Positions 36,835 through 50,962 of a stretch of 64,000 nucleotides of DNA are shown here, piece by piece. The position numbers and the translations under genes are program-made. The stretch is taken from the NCBI RefSeq assembly GCF_958295425.1, contig NC_081145.1, positions 28,420,624 to 28,484,623 of the forward strand. Direction: 5' to 3'. How positions within the stretch are numbered: position 1 is the first letter of the stretch; each line of letters starts with the position of its first letter. Below the pieces are notes generated by a model, which worked only from the letters and a program-made list of their open reading frames with translations, did not search any database and was not told the DNA's origin. The stretch is from Solea solea (Eukaryota > Chordata > Actinopteri > Pleuronectiformes > Soleidae).

Positions 36835-37790
36835 TGTCGCTCTGTCGTAGAGCGTAGCTGTGCTATAGAGCGTTACCGTGTTATAGAGTGATGACATGTT
36901 ATAGAGTGTACCGTGTTATAGAGCTTCGCCGTGTTATAGAGCACTGCCACGCTGTAAAGCATTGCCGTGTTATAGCACATCGCCGTGTTATAGAGCATTG
37001 CCACGCTATAAAGCTTCGCCGTGTTATAGAGCGTCATCGTGTTATAGAGCGCTGCCACGCTGTAAAGCTTTGCCGTGTTATAGAGCGCTGCTGCGTTGTA
37101 GAGCTTTGCCGTGTTATAGAGCATTGCCACGCTGTAGAGCATCGCCGTGTTATAGAGCATCACCGTGTTATAGAGCATCACCGTGTTATAGAGCGTCATC
37201 GTGTTATAGAGCGCTGCCACGCTGTAAAGCTTTGCCGTGTTATAGAGCGCTGCTGCGTTGTAGAGCTTTGCCGTGTTATAGAGCATTGCCACGCTGTAGA
37301 GCATCACCGTGTTATAGAGCGTTGCTGCGTTATAGAGTGTCGCTGTGTTATAGAACGTTGCCGTGTTATAGAGCAGTGCCGTGCTGTAGAGCATTGCCGC
37401 GTTATAGAGCGTCACTACGGTATAGAGTGTCGCCGAGTCCCAGAACGTTGTTGCGTTATAGTACGCCATCGCGTTATAGAACGTTGCCACGTTATAGAAC
37501 GTTGCCACGTTACAGAGCGTTGCAGCGTTCCAGAACGTCACCGTGTTATAGAGCCTCACCGTGTTAAAGAGCGTTGCCGCATTATAGGGCGTTGCCGTGT
37601 TATAGAGCTCACTTCGGTATAGAGTGTCGCCGTGTTATAGAGCAGTGCCGTGCTGTAGAGCATTGCCGCGTTATAGAGCGTCACTGCGTTATAGAGTGTT
37701 GCCGCGTTTCAGAACGTCGCCGTGTTATAGAGCGCTGCCTGTTATAGAGCGTTGCCGTGTTATAGAGTGAGGCTGTGTCATCTGGCACCG
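36835..37790. repeat. 18-bp degenerate satellite (GTTATAGAGCGTTGCCGT)
   Basis: About 1 kb of degenerate GTTATAGAGCGTTGCCGT-like units. The invariant core is TTATAGAGC, with a variable CGYYGCCGTG half. Open frames on both strands arise from the repeat and are not supported as genes. Confidence 0.95.
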
Positions 37791-38287
37791 CTCTGTTGTG
37801 GAGTGGCTGCTTCAGTTGTGTTGTTATTGAATCAAACCTTTGACCCTGAGTCCTGCTGGGACTGTACGTGCTCAGTTCTTCACAGAGCTGTGAGCTCATC
37901 CATCACCTGCACAAACGTGCTGCTCACAGTGGCACAGTTTAGCCTGAGTGTTAACCTGCTCTCTGTGCTCAAACTGTGATAAATGGCTCGGCAGCGTCAG
38001 TCGTACTCAGGACTTTTGTATGTTTGTCTCACGCAGACACTTTGTCGTCCTCGCTGACAGAGATTGACTTTCAAACCTATGAACAGAAACATTGTTGGAT
38101 ACGTGGAATATGTTAAAAAAATTTGCAAATTTAAAGCCTTTTAAACTGATCACTCTACTGTTCACTTGTGATGTCATATAATCTTCAAAGAAGAGCTGTT
38201 AGATTATTGTATAAGGCATTCTGTTTTAACATTTCCAGATATTGTGCATCTAAAAAATGTTGGAAAAATTATTATAAAACAAATTCA
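37791..38287. other. Spacer before the long array
   Basis: No gene and no clear repeat recognised. AT-rich towards 38280. Confidence 0.4.
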
Positions 38288-41200
38288 AACTAGTACCGCA
38301 AGCGGTAATTGACGGGTTCGAGCTTGACGGCTCGCGAGTCCCCGTGCGTCCACGTCGCAGCGCGAGTCCTCTTCCTCATCTTCCGTTCATTCACCGCTTG
38401 TGGTACTGGTTATTTTCAGCTGCATCCCCGCGCAATGTCAGGCGTGCCCTTTTAAAATGGCCATCTTCCTGTTGGGTGAAAGGCGTGTCCGTAAACGTGT
38501 TTAGGGAAGGTACCTTGACTTACATAACAAGTTTCGTGTGGATCGGAGAATGTCAGACTTTACTTCCTGTTTCGGGAGTTGTACTTCCTGTAAGGAGGTC
38601 ATCCTTTACAGACATGTTCAGGGCGGGTCTGAGGTCTGAGGTCTAACAGTGTGATTTCGTCTATAAGTTGTTATTTTTGTGAAAAACAACTGATGGTATC
38701 AGAATTGAAGCTGAATTTTAGAAATAACTAGTTATTTTTGTGATAGAACATCTGATGGTATAAGAATTTAGGGTGCATTTTCTCTTTTTTCCCTCTGTTA
38801 CTTTTTCTCTCTTCCCATTTTCCCTGTTTTTTTTTTCCTTGGCCCCTCTTGCAGTACATTTTGCCCCATCTTTCCCTTTCAGAGCAGCATGAGAAACTGT
38901 AAATGTTAGATTTGATAGATTTGTAGGCAAATGCCTCCATCATGTGGCGAACAAAGGTTACTGCACTGACGAACTACTCAGTAGAGTGGATCCTGTGTAG
39001 TGTTCTTATGTCAACACCATTGAACGATTTGTTATCATATTCAGCAAGCATCATCTACCATGTGTTTTACATGTTTTCATTCATTTTGAGTATGATACAA
39101 TGAAATTTGTTAAAGTTATAAGGGAAATTGTGAACTTGTATTTTCTGTTACCACCAGAAGGCGCTGTTTTCAAAATGTACAGTTTTTGCATAAGCATCTT
39201 CAGCAAGATCCCATCATCGATCGTCACGAGTTTGGTTAAGATCTGACCTTCCATCGCAAAGTTATAAGAGTTTGTTGTTGTAGCGAAATACCAGACGTCA
39301 TATTGTCTGCCGTCAACAGGGGGCACTGTTTTTGAAAGTGAATATTTTCATATAAGCATCTTCAGGGATTGACTATCATCAATCCTAGCAAGTTTGGTTC
39401 AGATTGGAATAGCATTCGCAAAGTGGTAGCAGTTTGTTTTTTGTCGCAAATATCTGATTTTGCAGTGTTGTCATTGCAACACTGTTGAACAATTTGTTAT
39501 CATATTAGGCACGCATCATCTACCATGTGTTTTGAATGTTTTCCCAAATTTTAAGTTTGATACAAGGAAATTTGTTAAAGTTATCAGGGAAATTGTGAAC
39601 TTGTACTTTCTGTTACCACCAGGTGGCACTGTTTCCAAAATTTACAGTTTTTGCATAGGCATCTTCAGCAAAAGCCCATCATCGATCATCACAAATTTGG
39701 TTAAGATCTGACCTTCAATCGCAAAGTTATAAGAGTTTGTTGTGTGTTGCGAAATACCAGACTTCCTAGTGTTTGCCACCACCAAGAGGCGATGTTTTCA
39801 AAATTTACAGTTTTTGCATAGACATCTTTAGCAAGGGCCCATCATCGATTGTCACTTGTTTGGTTAATATCTGATCTTCCATGGCAAAGTTATAAGAGAT
39901 TGTTGTGTGTTGCGAGGAATCGTGATTTTCGCCAACTTTGCCACCCTTCTTCTTGTTCGCCATGATACTTAATGAAAAGATTTTGATACCTTTGGATCCT
40001 CCACTTGTCCACAGTGACCTCACAAAGTTTGAAGGTGATACCATTAAAGCTCTGTGACAAGTGCGTTCACATACCATTGGTGCGAAATGGCCAAAATCTC
40101 CAAAAAATTTACTTTCAATCCAAGATGGCGGCTTTCCTGTTCGTTTTAGAGCTTAGGCTGCTTTGAATTTTTTGACCGTCCCGACCTAAGGAACGCGTGA
40201 GTACCAAGTTTAGTGCATGTACATTAAATGTGCTCCTCAGGAGGACAAGTGTTAGGGGTTATAAGAGTTTTGCCTTTTGTTGTGAAGAATATGAATGAAC
40301 GCCAACTTTGGCGCCCCCTATCTCAAAAACCATGCGACATTTTGAAAAACTTTTAATATCTTTAGATCCTCAACTTGTCCACAGTGACCTCACAAAGTTT
40401 GAAGGTGATCCCATTAAAGCTCTATGACAAGTGCGTTCACATACCATTGGTGCGAAATGGCCAAAATCTGCCAAAAATGTACTTTCAATCCAAGATGGCG
40501 GCTTTCCTGTTTGTTTTAGAGCTTTGGCTACGCTGACTTTTTTGACCGTCTGGACCTAAGGAACGCGTGAGTACCAAGTTTTGTGCATGTACATTCAACA
40601 TGCTCCTCAGGAGGACAAGTTTTACGGGTTGTAAGAGTTTCACCTTTTGTTGTGAAAAATATGAATGAACACCAACTTTGGCGCCCCCTATCTCGAAAAC
40701 CATGCGAAATTTTGAAAAACTTTTAATAACTTTAAATCCTCAACTTGTCCACAGTGACCTCACAAAGTTTAAAGGTGATCGCACAAAAGCTCTAGGACTA
40801 GTTCATTCAAATACCAGGCGTCATAGTGTCTGCTGTCACCAGGGGGCGCTGTTTTTGAAAGTGAATATTTTCATATAGGCGTCTTCAGGGCTGGACTATC
40901 ATCAATCCAAGCAAGTTTGGTTCAGATTGGACTCGGATTTGCAAAGTTGTAGCAGTTTGTTTATTTGTCACAAATATCTGACTTTGCAGTGTTGCCATGG
41001 CAACACTGTTGGACGATTTGTTATCATATTAAGCACGCATCATCTATCATGTGTTTTGAACGTTTTCACAAATTTTGAGTTTGATACGATTAACTATGTA
41101 AAAGTTATTACCGAAATTGTGTATTTTTTGTATTTTCTGTTACCACAAGGAGGCGCTGTGCTAAAAATGTACGTTTTTTTCACAGACTTCTTCAGCAATG

Positions 41201-41923
41201 GTCCATCATCAACCCTAGGTAATTTGGTTGGGATGTGACCTTCTATTGCAAAGTTATAAGAGTTTTGTTGCCTGTGGCGAAAAATTTAAATTTTCATCAA
41301 CTTTGCCGGCCCCTTTCTCGTACGCCATGATACTTATTAAAAAGTTTTCAATAACTTTAGATCCTCAACTTGTCCACAGTGACCTCAGCAAGTTTAAAGG
41401 TGATCCCATGAAAGCTCTAGGACAAGTTCGTTCAAATACCGATGGTGCGAAATGGCCAAAATCAGCCAAAAATGAACTTTCAATCCAAGATGGCGACTTT
41501 CCTGTTCGTTTTAGAGCTTCGGCTACGCTGACTTTTTTGACCGGCCCGACCTAAGGAACGCGTGTACCAAGTTTCGTGCATGTACATTAAACATGCTCTT
41601 CAGGCCCACAATATTTAGGGGGTGGAGCAGTTATTTGTCCCGCCCACTTTCATTTTTTAACGCACATTCCCCGAAACACTAACAAACGTAAATTTACACC
41701 AGGTCTGATGCGCTTGCAAAAATTGGTGAGTTTTGGGGCATGTTCAGGGCCTCAAAAATGCGATTCATTTGGTAGGCGGAAGAAGAAGAAGAAGAAGAAG
41801 AAGAATAACTCTTACGATTACAATAGGGTTCTTGCGCAACATTGTTGCTCGAACCCTAATAAAGGAAATCATAATTGAAACGGGTTGTTAACTTTTGACA
41901 TGAAATAGTAAGCCTAAATGAAA
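38288..41923 (+). repeat. Long-array unit A (divergent, 3.6 kb)
   Basis: The left head, 38288-38415, is a diverged form of the head in units B-H (tagtaccgcaagcggt and its inverse). One copy of the TTATTTTCAG junction follows, then the acttcctg and atgttcaggg segments. The body has CTCF-like cores, and tandem copies of a ccaagatggcggctttcctg block at about 40128, 40488 and 41485. The tail has (AAG)n at 41785-41805 and a tail hairpin at 41825-41857. No gene supported. Confidence 0.8.
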
Positions 41924-44390
41924 ATAACTAGTACCGCGCGCGGTTCTGAACGGGTTCGAGCCGACCCACGCGGGTCGCCGTGTGCCACGGCTCCCCGCGT
42001 GCCTCGCGCTCTCACCCGTTCATTCACCGCGCGCGGTACTAGTTATTTTCAGTACTAGTTATTTTCAGTACTAGTTATTTTCAGTACTAGTTATTTTCAG
42101 TACTAGTTATTTTCAGCGGCGTCCCCGTGCATGTCGATCCAAATTTCGGGGGGGATCGCGGCAACGTATGGCAAAGTTATAGGGCACTTCCTGTTTAAAA
42201 TGGCCGACTTCCTGTTCGGTCAAATGCGCGTCCGTAAACGTGTTCAGAGAACTTCCCTTGTCTTACATATCAAGTTTTGTTCAGATCGGACAATCTTAGA
42301 GTTTACTTCCTGTTTCGGGCATTCCACTTCCTGTTGGGAGGTCACCTTTTGCAGACATGCTCAGGACAGGTCCCTGGTGTCACATATAAGGTTTTGTGCA
42401 AATCGGACAATGTACTGCAAAGTTAGAGGGCACTTCCTGTTTAAATGGCCAACTTCCTGTTCGTCTCCGTAAACGTGTTCAGGGAAGTTCCCTTGTCTTA
42501 CATATCAAGTTTTGTTCAGATCGGACAATGTTAGACTTTACTTCCTGTTTCAGGCGTTCCACTTCCTGTAGGGAGGTGACCTTTTACGGACATGCTCAGG
42601 ACAGGTCCCTGGTGTCACATATAAGGTTTTGTGCAGATCGGACAACGTACGGCAAAGTTAGAGGGCACTTCCTGTTTAAAATGGCCGACTTCCTGTTCGG
42701 TCAACGGCGTCTCCGTAAACATGTTCAGGGAAGGTCCAGTAACTCACATATCTAGTTTCGTGTCAATCGGACAATGTAAGACTTTACTTCCTGTTTCGGG
42801 CGTTCCACTTCCTGTAGGGAGGTGACCTTTTACGGACATGTTGAGGAAGGGTCTGGGGTCCCACATACTAAGTTTCAAGTGGATACAACAATCCCTGTTG
42901 GAGCAGCATCAAAAACTATAAATGTAATTCTGTCTGCTGTCACCAGGGGGCGCTGTATTTGAAAATGAATATTTTCATATAGACGTGTTCAGGGCCGGAC
43001 TGTCATCAATCCTTCCAAGTTTGGTTCAGATCGGACCAGGATTGGCAAAGTTGTAACAGTTTGTTTTTTTAGAATTTTCTACCACCACCAGGAGGCGCTG
43101 TTTTCAAAATGTACCGTTTCAGCAACATAGTCGTCTTCAGCAACTAACCATCATCAACTATAGCAAGTTTGGTTGGGATCAGACCTTCCATCGCGAAGTT
43201 ATAAGAGTTTCATTGTCTGTTATGAAAAATTATTATTATCTCCAATTTTGGCGCCCCCTATCTCGTACGCCATACAATATTTTAAAAAGCTTTTGATAAC
43301 TTTTGATGCTCAACTCGTCCACATTGATCTCACCAAGTTTGAAAGTGATCGCACAAAAGCTCTAGGAGGAGATAGTTGAAATACAAGCTGTCATATTGTC
43401 TGCTGTCACCAGGGGGCGCTGTTTTCGAAATTGAATATTTTCATATAGACGTCTTTAGGGCCGGACTGTCATCAATCCTAGCAAGTTTGGTTCAGATCGG
43501 ACCAGGATTCGCGAAGTTGTAGCAGTTTGATTTTTTGTCCCAAAAATCCGACTTTGCGTTGTTGCCATGGCAACACCGTTAAACGATTTGTCGTCATATT
43601 GATCACGCATCATCTACCATGTGTTTTGACTGTTGTCACCAATTTTGAGTGCGGTACGATTATCTGTGTAAAAGTTATTCCCGAAATCGTAAAAAAACTT
43701 TTTTTTGGTGTATTTTCTTTCACCACAAGGAGGCGCTGTTTTCAAACTTCACCGTTTTTTCATAGACGTCTTCAGCCATGGCCCATCATCAATCATAGCA
43801 AGTTTGGTTCGGATCGGACCTTCCATTGCAAAGTTATAAGAGTTTTGTTTTCCTGATGCGAAACATCAGAATCATCACGAACTTTGCCGCCCCCTATCTC
43901 GTGCGCCATGCGGCATTTGAAAAAACATTTGATACCGTGAGCTCCTCAACTGGTCCACAGGGACCTCACCAAGTTTGAAGGTGATCGCACGAAAACTCTA
44001 GGAGGAGTTAGTTCAAATACCATTGCTGCGAATTCGCCAAAATCGCCACAAATTTGCCAATCAACCCAAGATGGCGGATTTCCTGTTGGGTTTGGATCAT
44101 GGTCATAATGTAATTTTTTCTTCATCCTGACCCACTACACATGTGTACCGAATTTCGTGCATGTGCGATAATTGTGTTGGTCATGGTGAATTTGGACAGG
44201 TGGCGCCGCACTTATTGGCCCCTCCCACATTCAATTTTCGACGCACATTCCCCGAACCTTTTTCAGACGTAAATTTACACCAGGATTGATGCGGTCACAA
44301 AAATTGGTGAGTTTTGGGGTATGGGAAAGGCCTCAAAAAGGCGATTTACTTTAAGGAATAATAAGAATAATAATAATAATAATGAAAAAA
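41924..44390 (+). repeat. Long-array unit B (2.47 kb)
   Basis: Head 41924-42046, then five TACTAGTTATTTTCAG copies (to about 42117) and three subrepeats of about 250 bp ending tacttcctgtttcgggcgtt. The body has CTCF-like cores at about 42940 and 43407, then a single-copy segment, and an AAT-rich end. Near-identical to units C-H. Confidence 0.9.
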
Positions 44391-46791
44391 ATAACTAGTA
44401 CCGCGCGCGGTTCTGAACGGGTTCGAGCCGACCCACGCGGGTCGCCGTGTGCCACGGCTCCCCGCGTGCCTCGCGCTCTCACCCGTTCATTCACCGCGCG
44501 CGGTACTAGTTATTTTCAGTACTAGTTATTTTCAGCGGCGTCCCCGCGCATGTCGATCCAAATTTCAGGGGGGATCGGGCAACGTATGGCAAAGTTATAG
44601 GGCACTTCCTGTTTAAAATTGCCAACTTCCTGTTCGGTCAAATGCGCGTCCGTAAACGTGTTCAGGGAAGTTCCCTTGTCTTACATATCAAGTTTTGTTC
44701 AGATCGGACAATCTTAGAGTTTACTTCCTGTTTCGGGCATTCCACTTCCTGTTGGGAGGTCATCTTTTGCAGACATGCTCAGGATAGGTCCCTGGTGTCA
44801 CATATAAGGTTTCGTGCAAATCGGACCACGTACGGCAAAGTTAGAGGGTACTTCCTGTTTAAAATGGCCAACTTCCTGTTCGTCTCTGGAAACATGTTCA
44901 GGGAAGGTCCCGTAACATACATATCTAGTTTTGTGTCAATCAGACAATGTAAGGTTTTACTTCCTGTTTCAGCCGTTCCACTTCCTGTAGGGAGGTGACC
45001 TTTTACGGACATGCTCAGGACAGGTCCCTGGTGTCACATATAAGGTTTTGTGCAAATCGGACAATGTACGGCAAAGTTAGAGGGCACTTCCTGTTTAAAA
45101 TGGCCGACTTCCTGTTCGTCTCCGTAAACATGTTCAGGGAAGGTCCCATAACTCACATATCTAGTTTCGTGTCAATCGGACAATGTAAGCCTTTACTTCC
45201 TGTTTCGGGCGTTCCACTTCCTGTAGGGAGGTGACCTTTTACGGACATGTTGAGGAAGGGTCTGGGGTCCCACATACAAAGTTTCAAGTGGATACAACAA
45301 TCCCTGTTGGAGCAGCATCAAAAACTATAAATTTAATTCTGTCTGCTGTCACTAGGTGGCGCTGTATTTGAAATTGAATATTTTCATATAGACGTGTTCA
45401 GGACCGGACTATCATCAATCCCAGCAAGTTTGGTTCAGATCGGACCAGGATTAGCAAAGTTGTAACAGTTTGTTTTTTTAGAATTTTCTACCACCACCAG
45501 GAGGCGCTGTTTTCAAAATGTACCGTTTCAGCAACATAGTCGTCTTCAGCAACTAACCATCATCAACTATAGCAAGTTTGGTTGGGATCAGACCTTCCAT
45601 CGCGAAGTTATAAGAGTTTCATTGTCTGTTATGAAAAATTATTATTATCTCCAATTTTGGCGCCCCCTATCTCGTACGCCATACAATATTTTAAAAAGCT
45701 TTTGATAACTTTTGATGCTCAACTCGTCCACATTGATCTCACCAAGTTTGAAGGTGATCGCACAAAAGCTCTAGGAGGAGATAATTGAAATACAAGCTGT
45801 CATATTGTCTACTGTCACCAGGGGGCGCTGTTTTCGAAATTGAATATTTTCATATAGACGTCTTTAGGGCCGGACTATCATCAATCCTAGCAAGTTTGGT
45901 TCAGATCGGACCAGGATTCACGAAGTTGTAGCAGTTTGATTTTTTGTCCCAAAAATCCGACTTTGCGTCGTTGCCATGGCAACACCGTTAAACGATTTGT
46001 CGTCATATTGATCACGCATCATCTACCATGTGTTTTGACTGTTGTCACCAATTTTGAGTGCGGTACGATTATCTGTGTAAAAGTTATTCCCGAAATCGTA
46101 AAAAAACTTTTTTTTTGGTGTATTTTCTTTCACCACAAGGAGGCGCTGTTTTCAAACTTCACCGTTTTTTCATAGACGTCTTCAGCCATGGCCCATCATC
46201 AATCATAGCAAGTTTGGTTCGGATCGGACCTTCCATCGCAAAGTTATAAGAGTTTTTTTTTTCTGATGCGAAACATCAGAATCATCACGAACTTTGCCGC
46301 CCCCTATCTCGTGCGCCGTGCGACATTTGAAAAAACTTTTGATACCGTGAGCTCCTCAACTGGTCCACAGGGACCTCACCAAGTTTGAAGGTGATCGCAC
46401 AAAAACTCTAGGAGGAGTTAGTTCAAATACCATTGCTGCGAATTCGCCAAAATCGCCCAAAAATGGCCAATCAACCCAAGATGGCGGATTTCCTGTTGGG
46501 TTTGGATCATGGTCATAATGTAATTTTTTCTTTATCCTGACCCACTACACATGTGTACCGAATTTCGGGCATGTGCGATAATTGTGTTGGTCATGGTGAA
46601 TTTGGACAGGTGGTGCCGCACTTATTGGCCCCTCCCACATTCAATTTTTGACGCACATTCCCCGAACCTTTTTCAGACGTAAATTTACACCACGATTGAT
46701 GCGGTCACAAAAATCTGTGAGTTTTGGGGTATGGGAAAGGCCTCAAAAAGGCGATTTACTTTAAGGAATAATAAGAATAATAATAATAAAA
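44391..46791 (+). repeat. Long-array unit C (2.40 kb)
   Basis: Head 44391-44513, two TACTAGTTATTTTCAG copies, three subrepeats, body and an AAT-rich end. One CTCF-like core is mutated here (cactaggtggcgct at about 45352). Confidence 0.9.
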
Positions 46792-49040
46792 ATAACTAGT
46801 ACCGCGCGCGGTTCTGAACGGGTTCGAGCCGACCCACGCGGGTCGCCGTGTGCCACGGCTCCCCGCGTGCCTCGCGCTCTCACCCGTTCATTCACCGCGC
46901 GCGGTACTAGTTATTTTCAGTACTAGTTATTTTCAGTACTAGTTATTTTCAGTACTAGTTATTTTCAGCGGCGTCCCCGTGCATGTCGATCCAAATTTCG
47001 GGGGGGATCGCGGCAACGTATGGCAAAGTGATAGGGCACTTCCTGTTTAAAATGGCCGACTTCCTGTTCGGTCAAATGCGCGTCCGTAAACGTGTTCAGG
47101 GAAGTTCCCTTGTCTTACATATCAAGTTTTGTTCAGATCGGACAATCTTAGAGTTTACTTCCTGTTTCGGGCATTCCACTTCCTGTAGGGAGGTGACCTT
47201 TTACGGACATGCTCAGGACAGGTCCCTGGTGTCACATATAAGATTTTGTGCAAATCGGACAACGTACGGCAAAGTTAGAGGGCACTTCCTGTTTAAAATG
47301 GCCGACTTCCTGTTCGTCTCCGGAAACATGTTCAGGGAAGGTCCCATAACTCACATATCTAGTTTCGTGTCAATCGGACAATGTAAGACTTTACTTCCTG
47401 TTTCGGGCGTTCCACTTCCTGTAGGGAGGTGACCTTTTACGGACATGTTGAGGAAGGGCCTGGGGTCCCACATACTAAGTTTCAAGCGGATACAACAATC
47501 CCTGTTGGAGCAGCATCAAAAACTATAAATGTAATTCTGTCTGCTGTCACCAGGGGGCGCTGTATTTGAAAATGAATATTTTCATATAGACGTGTTCAGG
47601 GCTGGACTATCATCAATCCCAGCAAGTTTGATTCAGATCGGAGCAGGATTGGCAAAGTTGTAACAGTTTGTTTTTTTAGAATTTTCTACCACCACCAGGA
47701 GGCGCTGTTTTCAAAATGTACCATTTCAGCAACATAGTCGTCTTCAGCAACTAACCAACATCAACTATAGCAAGTTTGGTTGGGATCAGATCTTCCATCG
47801 CGAAGTTATAAGAGTTTCATTGTCTGTTGAGAAAAATTATTATTATCTCCAATTTTGGCGCCCCCTATCTCCTACGCCATACAATATTTTAAAAAGCTTT
47901 TGATAACTTTTGATGCTCAACTCGTCCACATTGATCTCACCAAGTTTGAAGGTGATCGCACAAAAGCTCTAGGAGGAGATAATTGAAATACAAGCTGTCA
48001 TATTGGCTACTGTCACCAGGGGGCGCTGTTTTCGAAATTGAATATTTTCATATAGACGTCTTTAGGGCCGGACTATCATCAATCCTAGCAAGTTTGGTTC
48101 AGATCGGACCAGGATTCGCGAAGTTGTAGCAGTTTGATTTTTTGTCCCAAAAATCCGACTTTGCGTCGTTGCCATGGCAACACCGTTAAACGATTTGTCG
48201 TCATATTGATCACGCATCATCTACCATGTGTTTTGACTGTTGTCACCAATTTTGAGTGCGGTACGATTATCTGTGTAAAAGTTATTCCCGAAATCGTAAA
48301 AAAACTTTTTTTTGGTGTATTTTCTTTCACCACAAGGAGGCGCTGTTTTCAAACTTCACCGTTTTTTCATAGACGTCTTCAGCCATGGCCCATCATCAAT
48401 CATAGCAAGTTTGGTTCGGATCGGACCTTCCATCGCAAAGTTATAAGAGTTTTTTTTTTCTGATGCGAAACATCAGAATCATCACAAACTTTGCCGCCCC
48501 CTATCTCGTGCGCCGTGCGACATTTGAAAAAACATTTGATACCGTGAGCTCCTCAACTGGTCCACAGGGACCTCACCAAGTTTGAAGGTGATCGCACGAA
48601 AACTCTAGGAGGAGTTAGTTCAAATACCTTTGCTGCGAATTCGCCAAAATCGCCAAAAAATCGCCAATCAACCCAAGATGGCGGATTTCCTGTTGGGTTT
48701 GGATCATGGTCATAATGTAATTTTTTCTTCATCCTGACCCACTACACATGTGTACCGAATTTCGTGCATGTGCGATATTTGTGTTGGTCATGGTGAATTT
48801 GGACAGGTGGCGCCGCACTTATTGGCCCCTCCCACATTCAATTTTCGACGCACATTCCCCGAACCTTTTTCAGACGTAAATTTACACCAGTATTGATGCG
48901 GTCACAAAAATTGGTGAGTTTTGGGGTATGGGAAAGGCCTCAAAAAGGCAATTCATTTGGGGGAATAATAAGAATAATAATAATAATAATAATCCTTCCA
49001 GTTTCAATAGGTTTCTTGCAACCTTGTTGCTCGAACCCTA
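46792..49040 (+). repeat. Long-array unit D (2.25 kb)
   Basis: Head 46792-46914, four TACTAGTTATTTTCAG copies, two subrepeats, and a body ending with a tail hairpin at 49009-49039. Confidence 0.9.
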
Positions 49041-50962
49041 ATAACTAGTACCGCGCGCGGTTCTGAACGGGTTCGAGCCGACCCACGCGGGTCGCCGTGT
49101 GCCACGGCTCCCCGCGTTCCTCGCGCTCTCACCCGTTCATTCACCGCACGCGGTACTAGTTATTTTCAGTACTAGTTATTTTCAGTGCTAGTTATTTTCA
49201 CCGGCGTCCCCGCGCATGTCGATCCAAATTTCGGGGGGGATCGGGCAACGTATGGCAAAGTTATAGGGCACTTCCTGTTTAAAATGGCCGACTTCCTGTT
49301 CGTCTCCGGAAACATGTTCAGGGAAGGTCCCGTAACTCACATATCTAGTTTCGTGTCAATCGGACAATGTAAGACTTTACTTCCTGTTTCGGGCGTTCCA
49401 CTTCCTGTAGGGAGGTGACCTTTTACGGACATGTTGAGGAAGGGTCTGGGGTCCCACATACTAAGTTTCAAGCGGATACAACAATCCCTGTTGGAGCAGC
49501 ATCAAAAACTATAAATGTAATTCTGTCTGCTGTCACCAGGGGGCGCTGTATTTGAAAATGAATATTTTCATATAGACGTGTTCAGGGCCGGACTGTCATC
49601 AATCCTTGCAAGTTTGGTTCAGATCGGACCAGGATTAGCAAAGTTGTAACAGTTTGTTTTTTTAGAATTTTCTACCACCACCAGGAGGCGCTGTTTTCAA
49701 AATGTACCGTTTCAGCAACATAGTCGTCTTCAGCAACTAACCATCATCAACTATAGCAAGTTTGGTTGGGATCAGACCTTCCATCGCGAAGTTATAAGAG
49801 TTTTACTGTCTGTTGTGAAAAATTATTATTATCTCCAATTTTGGCGCCCCCTATCTCGTACGCCATACAATATTTTAAAAAGCTTTTGATAACTTTTGAT
49901 GCTCAACTCGTCCACATTGATATCACCAAGTTTGAAGGTGATCGCACAAAAGCTCTAGGAGGAGATAATTGAAATACAAGCTGTCATATTGTCTGCTGTC
50001 ACCAGGGGGCGCTGTTTTCGAAATTGAATATTTTCATATAGACGTCTTTAGGGCCGGACTGTCATCAATCCTAGCAAGTTTGGTTCAGGTCGGACCAGGA
50101 TTTGCGAAGTTGTAGCAGTTTGATTTTTTGTCCCAAAAATCCGACTTTGCGTCGTTGCCATGGCAACACCGTTAAACGATTTGTCGTCATATTGATCACG
50201 CATCATCTACCATGTGTTTTGACTGTTGTCACCAATTTTGAGTGCGGTACGATTATCTGTGTAAAAGTTATTCCCGAAATCATAAAAAAACTTTTTTTTG
50301 GTGTATTTTCTTTCACCACAAGGAGGCGCTGTTTTCAAACTTCACCGTTTTTTCATAGACGTCTTCAGCCATGGCCCATCATCAATGGTAGCAAGTTTGG
50401 TTCGGATCGGACCTTCCATCGCAAAGTTATAAGAGTTTTGTTTTTCTGATGCGAAACATCAGAATCATCACGAACTTTGCCGCCCCCTATCTCGTGCGCC
50501 GTGCGACATTTGAAAAAACTTTTGATACCGTGAGCTCCTCAACTGGTCCACAGGGACCTCACCAAGTTTGAAGGTGATCGCACGAAAACTCTAGGAGGAG
50601 TTAGTTCAAATACCATTGCTGCGAATTCGCCAAAATCGCCAAAAAATGGCCAATCAACCCAAGATGGCGGACTTCCTGTTGGGTTTGGATCATGGTCATA
50701 ATGTAATTTTTTCTTCATCCTGACCCACTACACATGTGTACCGAATTTCGTGCATGTGCGATATTTGTGTTGGTCATGGTGAATTTGGACAGGTGGCGCC
50801 GCACTTATTGGCCCCTCCCACATTCAATTTTCGACGCACATTCCCCGAACCTTTTTCAGACGTAAATTTACACCAGGATTGATGCGGTCACAAAAATCTG
50901 TGAGTTTTGGGGTATGGGAAAGGCCTCAAAAAGGCAATTCATTTGGGGGAATAATAAGAAAA
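49041..50962 (+). repeat. Long-array unit E (1.92 kb, shortest)
   Basis: Head 49041-49163, three TAC/TGCTAGTTATTTTCA copies, only one subrepeat, body. The size difference from other units is mainly subrepeat number. Confidence 0.9.

Noticed and set aside
36873..37622. Overlapping open frames on both strands, about 230-245 codons
   Set aside because: Product of the 18-bp satellite; both strands open at once is typical of stop-free repeats.
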